From Nocardiopsis terrae (lineage in GTDB: Bacteria; Actinomycetota; Actinomycetes; Streptosporangiales; Streptosporangiaceae), in assembly GCF_014651695.1 (NCBI RefSeq), contig NZ_BMXJ01000002.1, forward strand, positions 744,001 through 808,000: a stretch of 64,000 nt of DNA, in the 5' to 3' direction. The notes under the pieces are model-generated. The model was not told where the DNA came from. It saw nothing but the letters and a program-made list of their open reading frames with translations, and did no database searches. Numbering within the stretch: position 1 is the first letter of the stretch; each line of letters begins with the position of its first letter. Positions 24,800 through 33,273 of this stretch are shown here, in pieces. A program made the position numbers and the translations under genes.

Positions 24800-25584
24800 G
24801 ACCCGAGCTCCGTGTACTGGTGGTGGAGGACGAGGAGTCCACCCGCCAGGAGATGGCCTCCCTCCTCGGTGACATGCCCGAGGTCTCGGAGGTCCTGGTC
24901 GCCTCCAACGGCGCCAGCGCCGTGCGCCTGCTGGGCACCACCAGTATCGACGCCGCGTTCCTGGACATCCTGATGCCCGGGCTGGACGGCATGGACGTGG
25001 CCCGGGTGCTGAGCGTGATGTCGGAGCCGCCGTCGATCGTGTTCGTGACGGCCTCCGAGAGCCACGCCGTGGAGGCCTTCGGGATCGGGGCGGTGGACTA
25101 CCTGCTCAAACCGATCCGTCCGGAACGGCTGGCCGAGGCGGTGGGGCGGATCGCCCAACTGCGCAGGGCCAGCGGTTCGACGCCCCCTGCCGAGGACCTG
25201 CACGTGGTGCAGATCGACACCGGTCGGCGCACCGTGTTCGTCAAACGCGACGACGTGCAGTTCGTGGAGGCGCAGGGCGACTACGTGCGCCTGCACACCG
25301 CCGAGGGCACCCACCTGATCCGGCTGTCGCTGTCCTACCTGGAGGAGGTGTGGGCCTCGGCCGGGTTCGTGCGGGTGCACCGCGGCTTCCTCGTCGCCAT
25401 CCCGTGGGTGCGGGACCTGCGGGTGACCTCCTCGTCCGGGTTGGTCGCGGGGACGCCCGCCGGGGACGTCCCGGTGAGCCGCAGGCACGGCCGCCACCTG
25501 CGGGAACAGCTCCTGGAGGCGGCCAAACGCGACCAGTTGGGCCGTTCGGCCCGCCCTCCGGGGACGGCCAAGGACCAGCCGTGA
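24796..25584 (+). CDS. LytR/AlgR-type response regulator with LytTR DNA-binding domain
   Basis: 262 residues, GTG start overlapping the kinase stop (GTGA). The receiver domain has acidic VEDEE at residues 10-14, phospho-Asp 57 in FLDILMPG, and YLLKPIRPERL with the conserved Lys. The LytTR domain spans about residues 145-240 (VFVKRDDVQFVEAQGDYVRL, FVRVHRGFLVAIPWV, VPVSRRHGRHLREQL). LytTR proteins bind paired direct repeats; targets here are most likely the two symporter operons. Confidence 0.94.
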   Translation: MRPELRVLVVEDEESTRQEMASLLGDMPEVSEVLVASNGASAVRLLGTTSIDAAFLDILMPGLDGMDVARVLSVMSEPPSIVFVTASESHAVEAFGIGAVDYLLKPIRPERLAEAVGRIAQLRRASGSTPPAEDLHVVQIDTGRRTVFVKRDDVQFVEAQGDYVRLHTAEGTHLIRLSLSYLEEVWASAGFVRVHRGFLVAIPWVRDLRVTSSSGLVAGTPAGDVPVSRRHGRHLREQLLEAAKRDQLGRSARPPGTAKDQP

Positions 25585-25606
25585 CCCCTAGTCGGAAGGA
25601 ACGGCC

Positions 25607-26056
25607 GTGAGTCCGCGCAGGGAGAAGCTCACCAGCCCGCAGACCCGCATCGCGCTGGCACGGGGGAACCGTCCGGTGCAGCACCTGCTCCCGGTGCCCG
25701 AACCGGTGGACACCGAGGCGGCGCGACGGCTCTTCCGGGCCCAGCGGCGCACGGCCGTGCGCACGGTCTCGCTGCTGTCTGCGGTGCTGTTCGGGCTGAG
25801 CGGTTCCTTCGCCCTGTTCCCGGCTCTGGGGCAGGTCCGCCTCGCGGGGGTTCCGGTGTCGTGGCTGCTGCTGACGGTGGCGATATACCCGGCGCTGTTC
25901 GGTCTGGCGCTGTGGCACGTACGCGCGGCCGAACGCCTGGAGGACCGGGCCGAGCGCCTGGCGCGGGACCGCCGGGCCCCGGATCCGGAGCAGGGCCGGG
26001 AACAGGGCCGGGTTCACCGCCCGGAGCCCGGTGCCGGCCCTGACGGGACGCCGTGA
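25607..26056 (+). CDS. Small two-TM membrane protein, symporter partner
   Basis: 149 residues from a GTG with GGAAGGAA just upstream. RTVSLLSAVLFGLSGSFALF and WLLLTVAIYPALFGLALWHV form two membrane helices; both ends are charged and the C-terminus is Arg/Pro-rich. It takes the same place before a symporter as the DUF485 gene does before actP, and its stop overlaps the symporter start by GTGA. It does not show the DUF485 motif clearly. It probably supports assembly or regulation of the following transporter. Confidence 0.8.
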   Translation: MSPRREKLTSPQTRIALARGNRPVQHLLPVPEPVDTEAARRLFRAQRRTAVRTVSLLSAVLFGLSGSFALFPALGQVRLAGVPVSWLLLTVAIYPALFGLALWHVRAAERLEDRAERLARDRRAPDPEQGREQGRVHRPEPGAGPDGTP

Positions 26057-27708
26057 GCACGGCGGTTCTCGCGATAGGCCTGGTACTCGCCACCAGCCTG
26101 TTCATCGGGGTGTACGGGGTTCGGGCGGCCCGTTCCACCTCGGACTTCCTGGTGGCCTCGCGGCGGGTGTCGCCCAACTGGAACGCGCTGGCGATCGCCG
26201 GCGAGTACCTGTCGGCCGCCTCGGTGCTGGGCCTGGCCGGGCTGCTGCTCAAGAACGGCCTGGGCACCATGTGGTACGCCGTGGGCTTCACCGCGGGCTA
26301 CGTCGCCGTGGTCGCCCTGGTAGCGGGTCCGATGCGCCGTTCGGGGGCGTTCACCGTGCCGGACTTCGCCGAGTACCGGCTGGGCGCGCCCCGGCTGCGC
26401 AAGCTCTGCGGCTGTGTGGTCCTGGTGATCATGCTGCTGTACCTGGTACCGCAGTTCAAGGGCGCCGGAGTGGTGCTGAGCCTGGTCAGCGGAACCCCCT
26501 ACTGGGTGGGGGTGCTCCTGGCGGGGCTGGTGGTGAGCGGTTCGATCGCCGCGGGCGGGATGCGCTCGGCCACCTACGTGCAGGCCTTCCACTACGTCGT
26601 CAAACTGCTCTTCCTCGCCGTGCCCGCGGTCTACCTCGTGGTGCACGCGGGCGCCGACACCCGGGCCGAGGCCCTGCACCCGGAGTGGGGGACCCACTTC
26701 CCCCGGGCCACCCCGGTGGAGTTCACCGTCGCCACGGACTTCCGGCTGGACGAACCGGTCACCGTGACCACCTCCAGGGGCGAGGAGCTGGAGCTGGCGC
26801 CCGGAGCGCACTCGGTCGAGCGGGGCACGGAGTACGTGTTCCCGGCGGGCGCCACCATCCCGCACCCGGAGGGCCTGCCGGAACTGGGCAGCGAACGGTG
26901 GAGCACCCCCCTGCTGGACGTGGGCGGGTACCCGTTGTTCGAGACCTGGTCGACACTGCTCGCGATCACCCTCGGCTGTATGGGCCTGCCGCACGTCATC
27001 ATGCGCTTCCACACGAGCCCGACCGCGCGGATCGCCCGCAGGGTGGCGGTGGGCGTGATCGCCCTGTTGGGGTTGTTCTACCTGTTTCCCACGGTCTACG
27101 GGCTGTTGGGGCGGGTGCTCACACCGCAGCTGGTGATGCTCCAGGGCACCGACACCGTGGCGGTGGTCCTGCCCGCCCAGGCCGTCCCGGGTGCGGTGGG
27201 CACCCTCCTCACCGCACTGGTGGCGGCGGGGGCCTTCGGGGCGTTCCTGTCGACCTCCTCGGGGCTTCTCCTGGCCCTGGCCGGGGGTCTGTCCCACGAC
27301 CTGTTCCAGGGGAGCGTGCCCCGGTTGCGGCTGGCCGTGGCGGTCGGCGCCTGCGTGGCCGTGCTGCTGGCCCTGCCCGCGCAGATGATCGACATCAACG
27401 TGCTGGTGGTGTGGGCGTTCACGGTGGCCGCTTCCACCTTCTGTCCCCTGCTGGTGCTGGGCATCTGGTGGCGGCGCCTCACCCTGCCGGGCGCGGCCGC
27501 GGGCCTGACCGTCGGCGGGGTGACCGCCACCGGGACCGTCGGCTGGTCGATCCTGCTCGACACCCCCCAGGGCTGGGTGACGGTGCTGCTGGCCCAGCCC
27601 GCCGCCTGGACCATCCCGTTGGCCTTCCTGACGATGATGGCCGTGTCCCGGTTCACCAGGCCTCCGGAGTGGGCGGAGCACGCGGTGCTGCGCCTGCACT
27701 CACCGTGA
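26053..27708 (+). CDS. Sodium/monocarboxylate symporter (SSS family, ActP-like paralogue)
   Basis: 551 residues, about 13 membrane helices. TSDFLVASRRVSPNWNALAIA then GEYLSAASVLGLAGL is the SSS TM1 signature. A larger extracytoplasmic loop of about 90 residues (roughly 205-295, EWGTHFPRATPVEFTVATD and on) is absent from actP and carries Glu/Gly-rich segments. GCMGLPHVIMRFHTSP and AFGAFLSTSSGLLLALAGGL are the sodium-site regions. Divergent enough from actP to suggest a different carboxylate substrate. Overlaps its small partner. Confidence 0.9.
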   Translation: MSTAVLAIGLVLATSLFIGVYGVRAARSTSDFLVASRRVSPNWNALAIAGEYLSAASVLGLAGLLLKNGLGTMWYAVGFTAGYVAVVALVAGPMRRSGAFTVPDFAEYRLGAPRLRKLCGCVVLVIMLLYLVPQFKGAGVVLSLVSGTPYWVGVLLAGLVVSGSIAAGGMRSATYVQAFHYVVKLLFLAVPAVYLVVHAGADTRAEALHPEWGTHFPRATPVEFTVATDFRLDEPVTVTTSRGEELELAPGAHSVERGTEYVFPAGATIPHPEGLPELGSERWSTPLLDVGGYPLFETWSTLLAITLGCMGLPHVIMRFHTSPTARIARRVAVGVIALLGLFYLFPTVYGLLGRVLTPQLVMLQGTDTVAVVLPAQAVPGAVGTLLTALVAAGAFGAFLSTSSGLLLALAGGLSHDLFQGSVPRLRLAVAVGACVAVLLALPAQMIDINVLVVWAFTVAASTFCPLLVLGIWWRRLTLPGAAAGLTVGGVTATGTVGWSILLDTPQGWVTVLLAQPAAWTIPLAFLTMMAVSRFTRPPEWAEHAVLRLHSP

Positions 27709-27787
27709 GGACCAAAGGCCTTGGTGTCCCGGGCCCGCCGGGGGGTACGTTCGCAGCGCCCCTGACGAAACCCCCTAGGAGGACACC

Positions 27788-28330
27788 GTGCCCCTCTCCC
27801 CCGGACGAGCGAAGCGCACGTCCCGTCTGACCGCCCTGGCCGCCGTGGCCGCGTCGGTGGTGTTCCTCGTGCCCGGCACCGCCTTCGCCGAAATGGGCCA
27901 GGTCCGCGCCGAGAGTCAGGAGATCATCGTCACCGAGGAGGGTGTCTACGAGGTCGGCGAGGACGTGGAGAGCCTGGACGCGTTCCTGACGGAGAACCCC
28001 GAGTACGAACCCGCCGTGGAGGACCCCGGGGGCGTCAGCACCCTGGCCACCAACTCGCTCCCCCTGACCCACGGGGTCCTGACCACGAGGACCACCCGCT
28101 GCGAGAGCGCGACCGTCAGCTACAGCAAGCGCAGCGGTTCGGAACTGACCATCAGGTTCTCCCTCGCCCAGTTGGGCAGCGGCACCAAGAACGGCCCCGG
28201 CATCGGTATCGTCGCCGGTCAGACCCGCAGCTACACGTTCAGCACCAGAAGCTTCGGGAACGTCCAGGGCCGCATGTACGTGAATGAGCAGGACAAGACC
28301 TTCCGGAACGGGTACATCAGCTGCCGCTAG
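27788..28330 (+). CDS. Small secreted protein of unknown function
   Basis: 180 residues from a GTG with TAGGAGGA upstream. A signal peptide (basic KRTSRLT, then AALAAVAASVVFLVPGTAFA) is cleaved near AFA-EM. An acidic segment (IIVTEEGVYEVGEDVESLDAF) may be a propeptide. The C-terminal part with two Cys (RCESATVSYSK and the last ISCR) could be held by one disulfide and looks beta-rich. No family recognised. A 66-bp terminator repeat starts 15 bp after the stop. Confidence 0.75.
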   Translation: MPLSPGRAKRTSRLTALAAVAASVVFLVPGTAFAEMGQVRAESQEIIVTEEGVYEVGEDVESLDAFLTENPEYEPAVEDPGGVSTLATNSLPLTHGVLTTRTTRCESATVSYSKRSGSELTIRFSLAQLGSGTKNGPGIGIVAGQTRSYTFSTRSFGNVQGRMYVNEQDKTFRNGYISCR

Positions 28331-28344
28331 TCGGCACCTGCGGG

Positions 28345-28410
28345 ACCGGAACGCGGGAGGGGGTGCGGGCACCCGGTGCCCGCACCCCCTCCGGATGCGA
28401 CCGGCCCCCT
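28345..28410. repeat. 66-bp direct repeat, copy 1 (hairpin terminator) next to hicB
   Basis: Identical over 66 bp to 29038-29103, the unit length being 693 bp. It contains an 18-bp stem (28356-28373 with 28375-28392) that can terminate transcription from both sides. It ends two bases before the hicB stop codon. Confidence 0.95.
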
Positions 28411-28412
28411 GG

Positions 28413-28745
28413 TCACGGGCGCGCGGCCAACCGCACTGCGGCCAGCCGGTTGAGCGACACGTTCTGTTCGGCGGCCTCGATGGCCAACCGCCGGTGTAGT
28501 TCCGGGGGGACACGGACCTGGAACTTCCCCGAGTAGCTGCGCTCCCCGATCGGTATCGGCGGCTCCTCACCGGAGACGACCATGTCCTCGACGGTGTCCT
28601 CGGCGAGGCCGCGGATTCCCTCGAAAGCCTCGGAACTCGTGCGGGCGACCCACGACAGGGAGGGGAACTCGGCGACGGTTCCGACGTAGGACTCGTCCTC
28701 AACCGACCAACGAACACGGTAGGCGTAGTGCTCTGCTCTGTTCAC
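28413..28745 (-). CDS. hicB: Antitoxin of the HicB family
   Basis: 110 residues from a GTG that overlaps the hicA stop (GTGA). The N-terminal partial RNase H fold is typical of HicB: YAYRVRWSVEDESYVGTVAEFP, SLSWVARTSSEAFEGI. The C-terminal ribbon-helix-helix GKFQVRVPPELHRRLAIEAA, NVSLNRLAAVRLA binds the operator. It neutralises HicA and represses the operon. hicA comes first in the operon, as in most hicAB loci. The cassette is enclosed by a perfect 66-bp repeat. Confidence 0.92.
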   Translation of the reverse strand: MNRAEHYAYRVRWSVEDESYVGTVAEFPSLSWVARTSSEAFEGIRGLAEDTVEDMVVSGEEPPIPIGERSYSGKFQVRVPPELHRRLAIEAAEQNVSLNRLAAVRLAARP

Positions 28746-28990
28746 CGCTCCTCCTCCAGCTTGTCGATCGCGGCGAGGACCTGTCTCACCTGGTAGGCCT
28801 TGGCCGTTCCGTGGTCGTTCTGGATGTTCACCCTCGGGTCCCCCGACCAGGGCATCCTGTACACCTGGTGGGAGGTCCCGCGCCGGCGCGGCGGACCGAA
28901 GTAGTGCCCACACACCTTCGCCAGGTCCGCGAACCGGATCGACTTCGGCTGATCCCGCATCCGCGCGAGGATCTTCTCAAGGCTGGCCAT
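28742..28990 (-). CDS. hicA: mRNA interferase toxin of the HicA family
   Basis: 82 residues. The double-stranded RNA-binding-like fold has the conserved active-site His in RRGTSHQVYR, with FADLAKVCGHYFG before it and DPRVNIQNDHGTAKAYQVRQVL after it. HicA cleaves mRNA and tmRNA to arrest growth. The start ATG lies ten bases from a palindromic operator with a -10-like GATACT, so the mRNA may be leaderless. It lies between two copies of the 66-bp repeat, downstream of pckA on the same strand. Confidence 0.92.
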   Translation of the reverse strand: MASLEKILARMRDQPKSIRFADLAKVCGHYFGPPRRRGTSHQVYRMPWSGDPRVNIQNDHGTAKAYQVRQVLAAIDKLEEER

Positions 28991-28998
28991 GGCCGCAA

Positions 28999-29016
28999 AG
29001 TATCACTATTGATACT
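28999..29016 (-). promoter_or_regulatory. Palindromic operator at the hicAB promoter
   Basis: AGTATCA-CTAT-TGATACT is a perfect 7-4-7 palindrome. Its hicA-proximal half contains GATACT, a likely -10 element, eight bases before the ATG. HicB binding here would block RNA polymerase. The AT content is far above the surroundings. Confidence 0.75.
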
Positions 29017-29037
29017 ACCCCAAGGTTCCTTCTCCGA

Positions 29038-29103
29038 ACCGGAACGCGGGAGGGGGTGCGGGCACCCGGTGCCCGCACCCCCTCCGGATGCGACCGGCCC
29101 CCT
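29038..29103. repeat. 66-bp direct repeat, copy 2 (terminator after pckA)
   Basis: Identical to 28345-28410. This copy lies 31 bp after the pckA stop and serves as its terminator. Copy 1 follows hicB in the same orientation, so the cassette reads pckA, terminator, hicA, hicB, terminator. Confidence 0.95.
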
Positions 29104-29134
29104 CGCGCGGAAAAGGCGGGGCCGGTCGGGGTCG

Positions 29135-30955
29135 CTACCTCTCCAGGCGGTTCAGCAGCGCGTGGTACTCGTCCCAGAGCTCACTGGGCAGGTTGTCGCC
29201 GAAGGTCTTGAAGAACTCGGGGACCAGGGCGGCCTCCTGCTTCCAGACCTCGGTGTCGACGTCGAGGACGAACTCCATGTCCTCGGCGGACAGGTCCAGG
29301 CCCTCGGTGTCGATGCCGTCGGCGGTCGGCAGGTAGCCGATCGGGGTCTCGACCGCGGCGGCGTCGCCTTCGAGGCGGTCGACGATCCACTTGACGACGC
29401 GGCTGTTCTCACCGAAGCCCGGCCACACGATCTTGCCGTCGGCGTTCTTCTTGAACCAGTTGACGTAGAAGATCTTCGGCAGCTTGGCCTGGTCGGCCCG
29501 CTGGCCCAGCTTGACCCAGTGGGCGAAGTAGTCACCCATGTTGTAGCCGCAGAAGGGCAGCATCGCGAACGGGTCGCGGCGCAGCTCGCCGACGGAGCCC
29601 TCCTGGGCCGCGGTCTTCTCGGAGGAGACGTTGGCACCCAGGTAGACGCCGTGCTGCCAGCTGAAGGACTCGGCGACCAGCGGCACCGCGGAGGCGCGGC
29701 GGCCGCCGAACAGGATCGCGGAGATCGGGACGCCCGCCGGGTCCTCCCACTCGTCGGCGATGGTCGGGGCCTGACCGGCCGGGGTGGTGAAACGGGAGTT
29801 CGGGTGGGCCGCGGGCTCGTCGGAGTCCGGGGTCCAGGGACGGCCCTTCCAGTCGGTGAGGTTGGCGGGCGCCTCCTCGGTGAGGCCCTCCCACCACACG
29901 TCACCGTCGTCGGTCAGGGCGACGTTCGTGAAGATGCTGTTGCCCCAGAGGGTCTCCACGGCGTTGGCGTTGGTGTCGGCGCCGGTACCGGGGGCCACAC
30001 CGAAGAAACCGGCCTCGGGGTTGATGGCGCGCAGCTGGCCGTCGGCGCCGAAGCGCATCCAGGCGATGTCGTCGCCGACGGTCTCGACCTTCCAGCCGGG
30101 GATGGTCGGCTGGAGCATGGCCAGGTTGGTCTTGCCGCAGGCGCTCGGGAAGGCGGCGGCGACGTAGTGCGACCTGCCCTCGGGCGAGGTCACCTTGAGG
30201 ATCAGCATGTGCTCGGCGAGCCAGCCCTCGTCGCGGGCCATCACCGAGGCGATGCGCAGCGCGTAGCACTTCTTGCCGAGCAGGGCGTTGCCGCCGTAGC
30301 CGGAGCCGTAGGACCAGATCTCGCGGGTCTCGGGGAAGTGGGAGATGTACTTGGTGGAGTTGCACGGCCAGGCGACGTCCTGCTGGCCGGGCTCCAGGGG
30401 GGCGCCGACGGAGTGGACCGCCTTGACGAACTCGCCGCGCTCCTCGATCAGCCGCAGGGCGGCCGAGCCCATGCGGGCCATGATGCGCATGGAGACGACG
30501 ACGTACGGGGAGTCGGTGATCTCGACGCCGAGCTGGGAGATGTCGCCGCCGAGCGGGCCCATGCAGAAGGGCACGACGTACATGGTGCGGCCGCGCATGG
30601 CGCCCTTGAAGACCTCGCCGAAGGTGGCGCGCATCTCGTCCGGGGCGATCCAGTTGTTGGTGGGGCCGGCGTCCTCTTCGCGCTCGGAGCAGATGAAGGT
30701 GCGGTCCTCGACCCGGGCGACGTCGGTCGGGTCCGATTTGCAGTAGAAGCTGTTCGGGCGTTTGACGGGGTTGAGGCGGGTGAAGGTGCCCTGCTCGACC
30801 AGCTGGTCGGTCAGGCGGGTCCACTCCTCCTCGGAACCGTCGCACCAGACGACCTCGTCCGGCTGGGTGAGCTCCGCGACCTCACGTACCCAGGAGACGA
30901 GTTCCTCGTTCTTGGTGGGGGCGGCGCCCACATCAGTACCCACGTCAGCAGTCAC
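29135..30955 (-). CDS. pckA: Phosphoenolpyruvate carboxykinase (GTP)
   Basis: 606 residues from a GTG with GAGGAG five bases upstream. GTP-type PEPCK converts oxaloacetate and GTP to phosphoenolpyruvate and carbon dioxide, the gateway of gluconeogenesis from acetate or amino acids. Signatures: the P-loop kinase segment [14 protein letters not shown] with the hyperreactive Cys, the metal-binding stretch [16 protein letters not shown], and guanine-binding NWFKK with GEN-SRVVKW. Length is standard. Two overlapping DasR-like boxes lie about 65-90 bp upstream. Confidence 0.97.
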   Translation of the reverse strand: MTADVGTDVGAAPTKNEELVSWVREVAELTQPDEVVWCDGSEEEWTRLTDQLVEQGTFTRLNPVKRPNSFYCKSDPTDVARVEDRTFICSEREEDAGPTNNWIAPDEMRATFGEVFKGAMRGRTMYVVPFCMGPLGGDISQLGVEITDSPYVVVSMRIMARMGSAALRLIEERGEFVKAVHSVGAPLEPGQQDVAWPCNSTKYISHFPETREIWSYGSGYGGNALLGKKCYALRIASVMARDEGWLAEHMLILKVTSPEGRSHYVAAAFPSACGKTNLAMLQPTIPGWKVETVGDDIAWMRFGADGQLRAINPEAGFFGVAPGTGADTNANAVETLWGNSIFTNVALTDDGDVWWEGLTEEAPANLTDWKGRPWTPDSDEPAAHPNSRFTTPAGQAPTIADEWEDPAGVPISAILFGGRRASAVPLVAESFSWQHGVYLGANVSSEKTAAQEGSVGELRRDPFAMLPFCGYNMGDYFAHWVKLGQRADQAKLPKIFYVNWFKKNADGKIVWPGFGENSRVVKWIVDRLEGDAAAVETPIGYLPTADGIDTEGLDLSAEDMEFVLDVDTEVWKQEAALVPEFFKTFGDNLPSELWDEYHALLNRLER

Positions 30956-31018
30956 AACGGCTCCTCATCGAATTACGAGATCCCTCGAATCATGAACGAC
31001 GAGTGCCGACACTGACCA

Positions 31019-31047
31019 ATTGGTCTAGCCCAGTGGTCTATACGCGT
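31019..31047. promoter_or_regulatory. Tandem DasR-like (dre) boxes upstream of pckA
   Basis: ATTGGTCTAGCCCAGT (31019-31034) matches the dre consensus A(C/G)TGGTCTAGACCA(C/G)T at 14 of 16 positions, and AGTGGTCTATACGCGT (31032-31047) at 13 of 16. They overlap by three bases. A palindrome GACCAATTGGTC (31014-31025) joins the first box. DasR is the GntR-family GlcNAc regulator of streptomycetes and relatives. Confidence 0.6.
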
Positions 31048-31323
31048 TGGCAGGGGAAACCGGATTGCGCTGCACAGCAAGGGTTTTCGACGACCCGAAG
31101 CCGTGCCGGAACGCACTCGCGCGGGCAGGGTTCCCGTACTGTTCGGGTCCGCTTTTCCCTGCATTGCGCGCAAGTGCCCCACCAGCACCAACACACGGTG
31201 CTGTTCGTCACACAGCAGAAGTCTCCCGTCGGATCCAACGGATTAGACCAATGACGGCCGCACCGGCGACGCCCTGCGGCTTCGTCCGGGCGGCGAACTC
31301 CTGCCGGGCCCGTGCCGGGCGGC
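31048..31323. other. Intergenic region upstream of pckA
   Basis: The gap between pckA and the stress-protein gene (368 bp in all, counting the dre boxes) contains no gene I can support. It is less GC-rich than the neighbours. It holds the palindrome TTGCGCGCAA at 31164-31173 within GCATTGCGCGCAAG, a 14-mer also found at 50235-50248 upstream of an acyl-CoA dehydrogenase gene. Confidence 0.5.
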
Positions 31324-32226
31324 TCAGCGCAGTATGGCGACCGGGCCCCGCGCTCCGTGCAGCACCGAGTGGCTGACCGAACCCAGAAGCAGACCGCGGA
31401 AACCCCCGCGGCCGCGCGAGCCCACCACGATGAGGTCGGCGGGGGTGGCCTCCTCCAGGAGCGCGACCACCGGGTGGGCTCGCACCACCCGCGTTCGCAC
31501 CCGGACCCCGGGGTGGAGCAGCTGCAGGTCGGCGAGCTCCTCGTCCAGGGCCTGACGGGCCGCCTCGGCCGCGGTGGCGTCGTCGAACAGCTCCGGCGGG
31601 ATCGGCCCGGTCGCCGCCGCGAAGGCCACCAGGGGCTGCCAGGCGTTGACCGCGACCAGGTCGGTGTCGGCGAACTCCGCCTGGGAGAAGGCGAACTCCA
31701 GGGCGCGGCGGCTGGGTTCGGAGCCGTCCACCCCCACGATCACCCTGCTGCGGACCCCGTGTGCGGCCGCGTGGTCCCTCGGCAGGACGATCACCGGCAC
31801 CGCCGCCCGGGCGGCCAGTTCGATCCCCACCGAGCCGACGAAGGCCGCGGCGATCCCGCTCAGTCCGCGCGAGCCCACCACGACCGCCACCGCCCCGGGC
31901 GAGGCCGCCTCGGTGACCAGCGCCTCGGCGGGGCGGGAGAAGGACAGGCGGGTCTGGACGGAGAGCTCGGGGAACAGCCGGGCCACCCAGTCGCGGGCGT
32001 GGTCGAGCAGCCGCCGGGCGCCCGCCCCCGGCCCGCCCCCGTCGTTCTCCTCCGCCTCGTCCCAGACCCCGAAGTCCTCCGTGGCCAGCGGGCTCGCCGC
32101 GGCGACGATCCGTACCCCGAGACCGCGCAGCACGGCCTGGTGCGCGGACCACTCCAGCGCGTGCCTGCTGGAGTCGGTGCCGTCCACTCCCACGATCACC
32201 CATCGTGCCGTGGCTGCGCCGTTCAT
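31324..32226 (-). CDS. Tandem universal stress protein (two UspA domains)
   Basis: 300 residues from ATG with AAGGACG upstream. Domain 1 (about 8-150) starts WVIVGVDGTDSSRHALEW and ends with VVGSRGLSGIAAAFVGSVGIELAARAA; domain 2 (about 158-300) starts RVIVGVDGSEPSRRALEF and ends VVGSRGRGGFRGLLLGSVSHSVLHGA (both quoted in part). The G-2x-G-9x-G(S/T) ATP-binding loop is present in both. Such proteins bind ATP and are induced by stress or hypoxia in actinobacteria. Confidence 0.93.
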   Translation of the reverse strand: MNGAATARWVIVGVDGTDSSRHALEWSAHQAVLRGLGVRIVAAASPLATEDFGVWDEAEENDGGGPGAGARRLLDHARDWVARLFPELSVQTRLSFSRPAEALVTEAASPGAVAVVVGSRGLSGIAAAFVGSVGIELAARAAVPVIVLPRDHAAAHGVRSRVIVGVDGSEPSRRALEFAFSQAEFADTDLVAVNAWQPLVAFAAATGPIPPELFDDATAAEAARQALDEELADLQLLHPGVRVRTRVVRAHPVVALLEEATPADLIVVGSRGRGGFRGLLLGSVSHSVLHGARGPVAILR

Positions 32227-32464
32227 CACGTGCGTCCTTCTGTAGGTCGTCGGTACCCTCGCGGTCCCCGGACCCGCCGGTCCGTGTTCCCGTTGTGTTC
32301 CACGATGATGCCGTGTGGACACGCACCCGTGGATAACGGTGCCGACGCGAGTTGGCTGACGTAGGGTCCCAGAACGGGCGGTGTCCCGGCGGAGCGGGGA
32401 ACGCGGAAGCGTACCGGTGCGTCCGAGAGACACAGAAGAGTCAGCAGCGGAGACTGGGGGCGCC

Positions 32465-33193
32465 ATGCCTTACTCGAACACCGCGACACTGCACTGGGAC
32501 TACCGGGACGGCCGTGTGGCCGCCGTGGTCGCCGCCGTGGTCTACAGCATGTGGACCCTCGAGGTCGTCCTGCCCGGGGGCCCGGGCACCGCCACGGGCG
32601 CCCTCGCCGACCCCGAATCCACCCTCGGCCTGGTGCTGGACAGCGCGCACCGGACCGCCGCGATCCTGGTCGTCCTCGCCGCCGGGCTGGGCCTGACCCT
32701 GGGCGCCAAACGCCCCCGCAGCTGGCTGACCGTCTCCTGGTGGTCGATGGCCGTGTTCGGCGCCGCCTCGCTCACCGCCTCGCTGCTGCCCGGCCGGTGC
32801 GTCGTGTCCACGGACGCGGCCTGCACGGTGGAGTCCCTGGTGGAGGGGTCGCAGGGCGCGACGGCGACGCAGACCGTCCTGGCCGTGGTCGCCGCCCTGT
32901 CCGCACTGCTGGCCTCGGCGGCCCTGACCCGGGACCGGCGCCGGGCCCGGGAGCGCGCCTGGCCCGCCCTGGCGCTGATCACCGTCGCGCAGGCGGTGGC
33001 CGCCGTGGTCGTCCTGGTCCTGGCGGCCATGGCGTACGCCTCTTCAGGGGACGGATCCCCCGGCGTCGCCCTCGGTCTCGCCGAACGGGCCCACCTGGTC
33101 ACCGTCGCCCTGTGGCTGTTGGCCGTCGGGGTCGTGCCCGGCCAGTGGAAGCGCAGCCGCGGGCAGCGGAGCACGGTCCGCCCCGCCGACTGA
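32465..33193 (+). CDS. DUF998 membrane protein
   Basis: 242 residues with six predicted membrane helices. DGRVAAVVAAVVYSMWTLEV is TM1; LVLDSAHRTAAILVVLAAGL, VSWWSMAVFGAASLTASL, VLAVVAALSALLASAAL, LALITVAQAVAAVVVLVLAAM and TVALWLLAVGVVPGQW follow. HLVTVALW with nearby GLAERA and the PGRC Cys match the DUF998 pattern. Function unknown. Divergent from the stress-protein gene and convergent with helR. Confidence 0.8.
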   Translation: MPYSNTATLHWDYRDGRVAAVVAAVVYSMWTLEVVLPGGPGTATGALADPESTLGLVLDSAHRTAAILVVLAAGLGLTLGAKRPRSWLTVSWWSMAVFGAASLTASLLPGRCVVSTDAACTVESLVEGSQGATATQTVLAVVAALSALLASAALTRDRRRARERAWPALALITVAQAVAAVVVLVLAAMAYASSGDGSPGVALGLAERAHLVTVALWLLAVGVVPGQWKRSRGQRSTVRPAD

Positions 33194-33224
33194 CGGAGGC
33201 GGCCAGGACCGCTGTCTGAACCCC

Positions 33225-33260
33225 GCTCGGACCGGCACCGTGCCGGCCGCCGGTCCGAGC
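33225..33260. terminator. Bidirectional terminator between the DUF998 gene and helR
   Basis: GCTCGGACCGGC (33225-33236) pairs perfectly with GCCGGTCCGAGC (33249-33260) around a 12-nt loop between convergent genes. Confidence 0.75.
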
Positions 33261-33273
33261 CGTCACGGACCGC

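Noticed and set aside
31038-31238. Cysteine- and tryptophan-rich small frame in the pckA upstream region
   Set aside because: No ribosome binding site, no recognisable family, and it overlaps the DasR-like boxes. It is most likely a chance frame.
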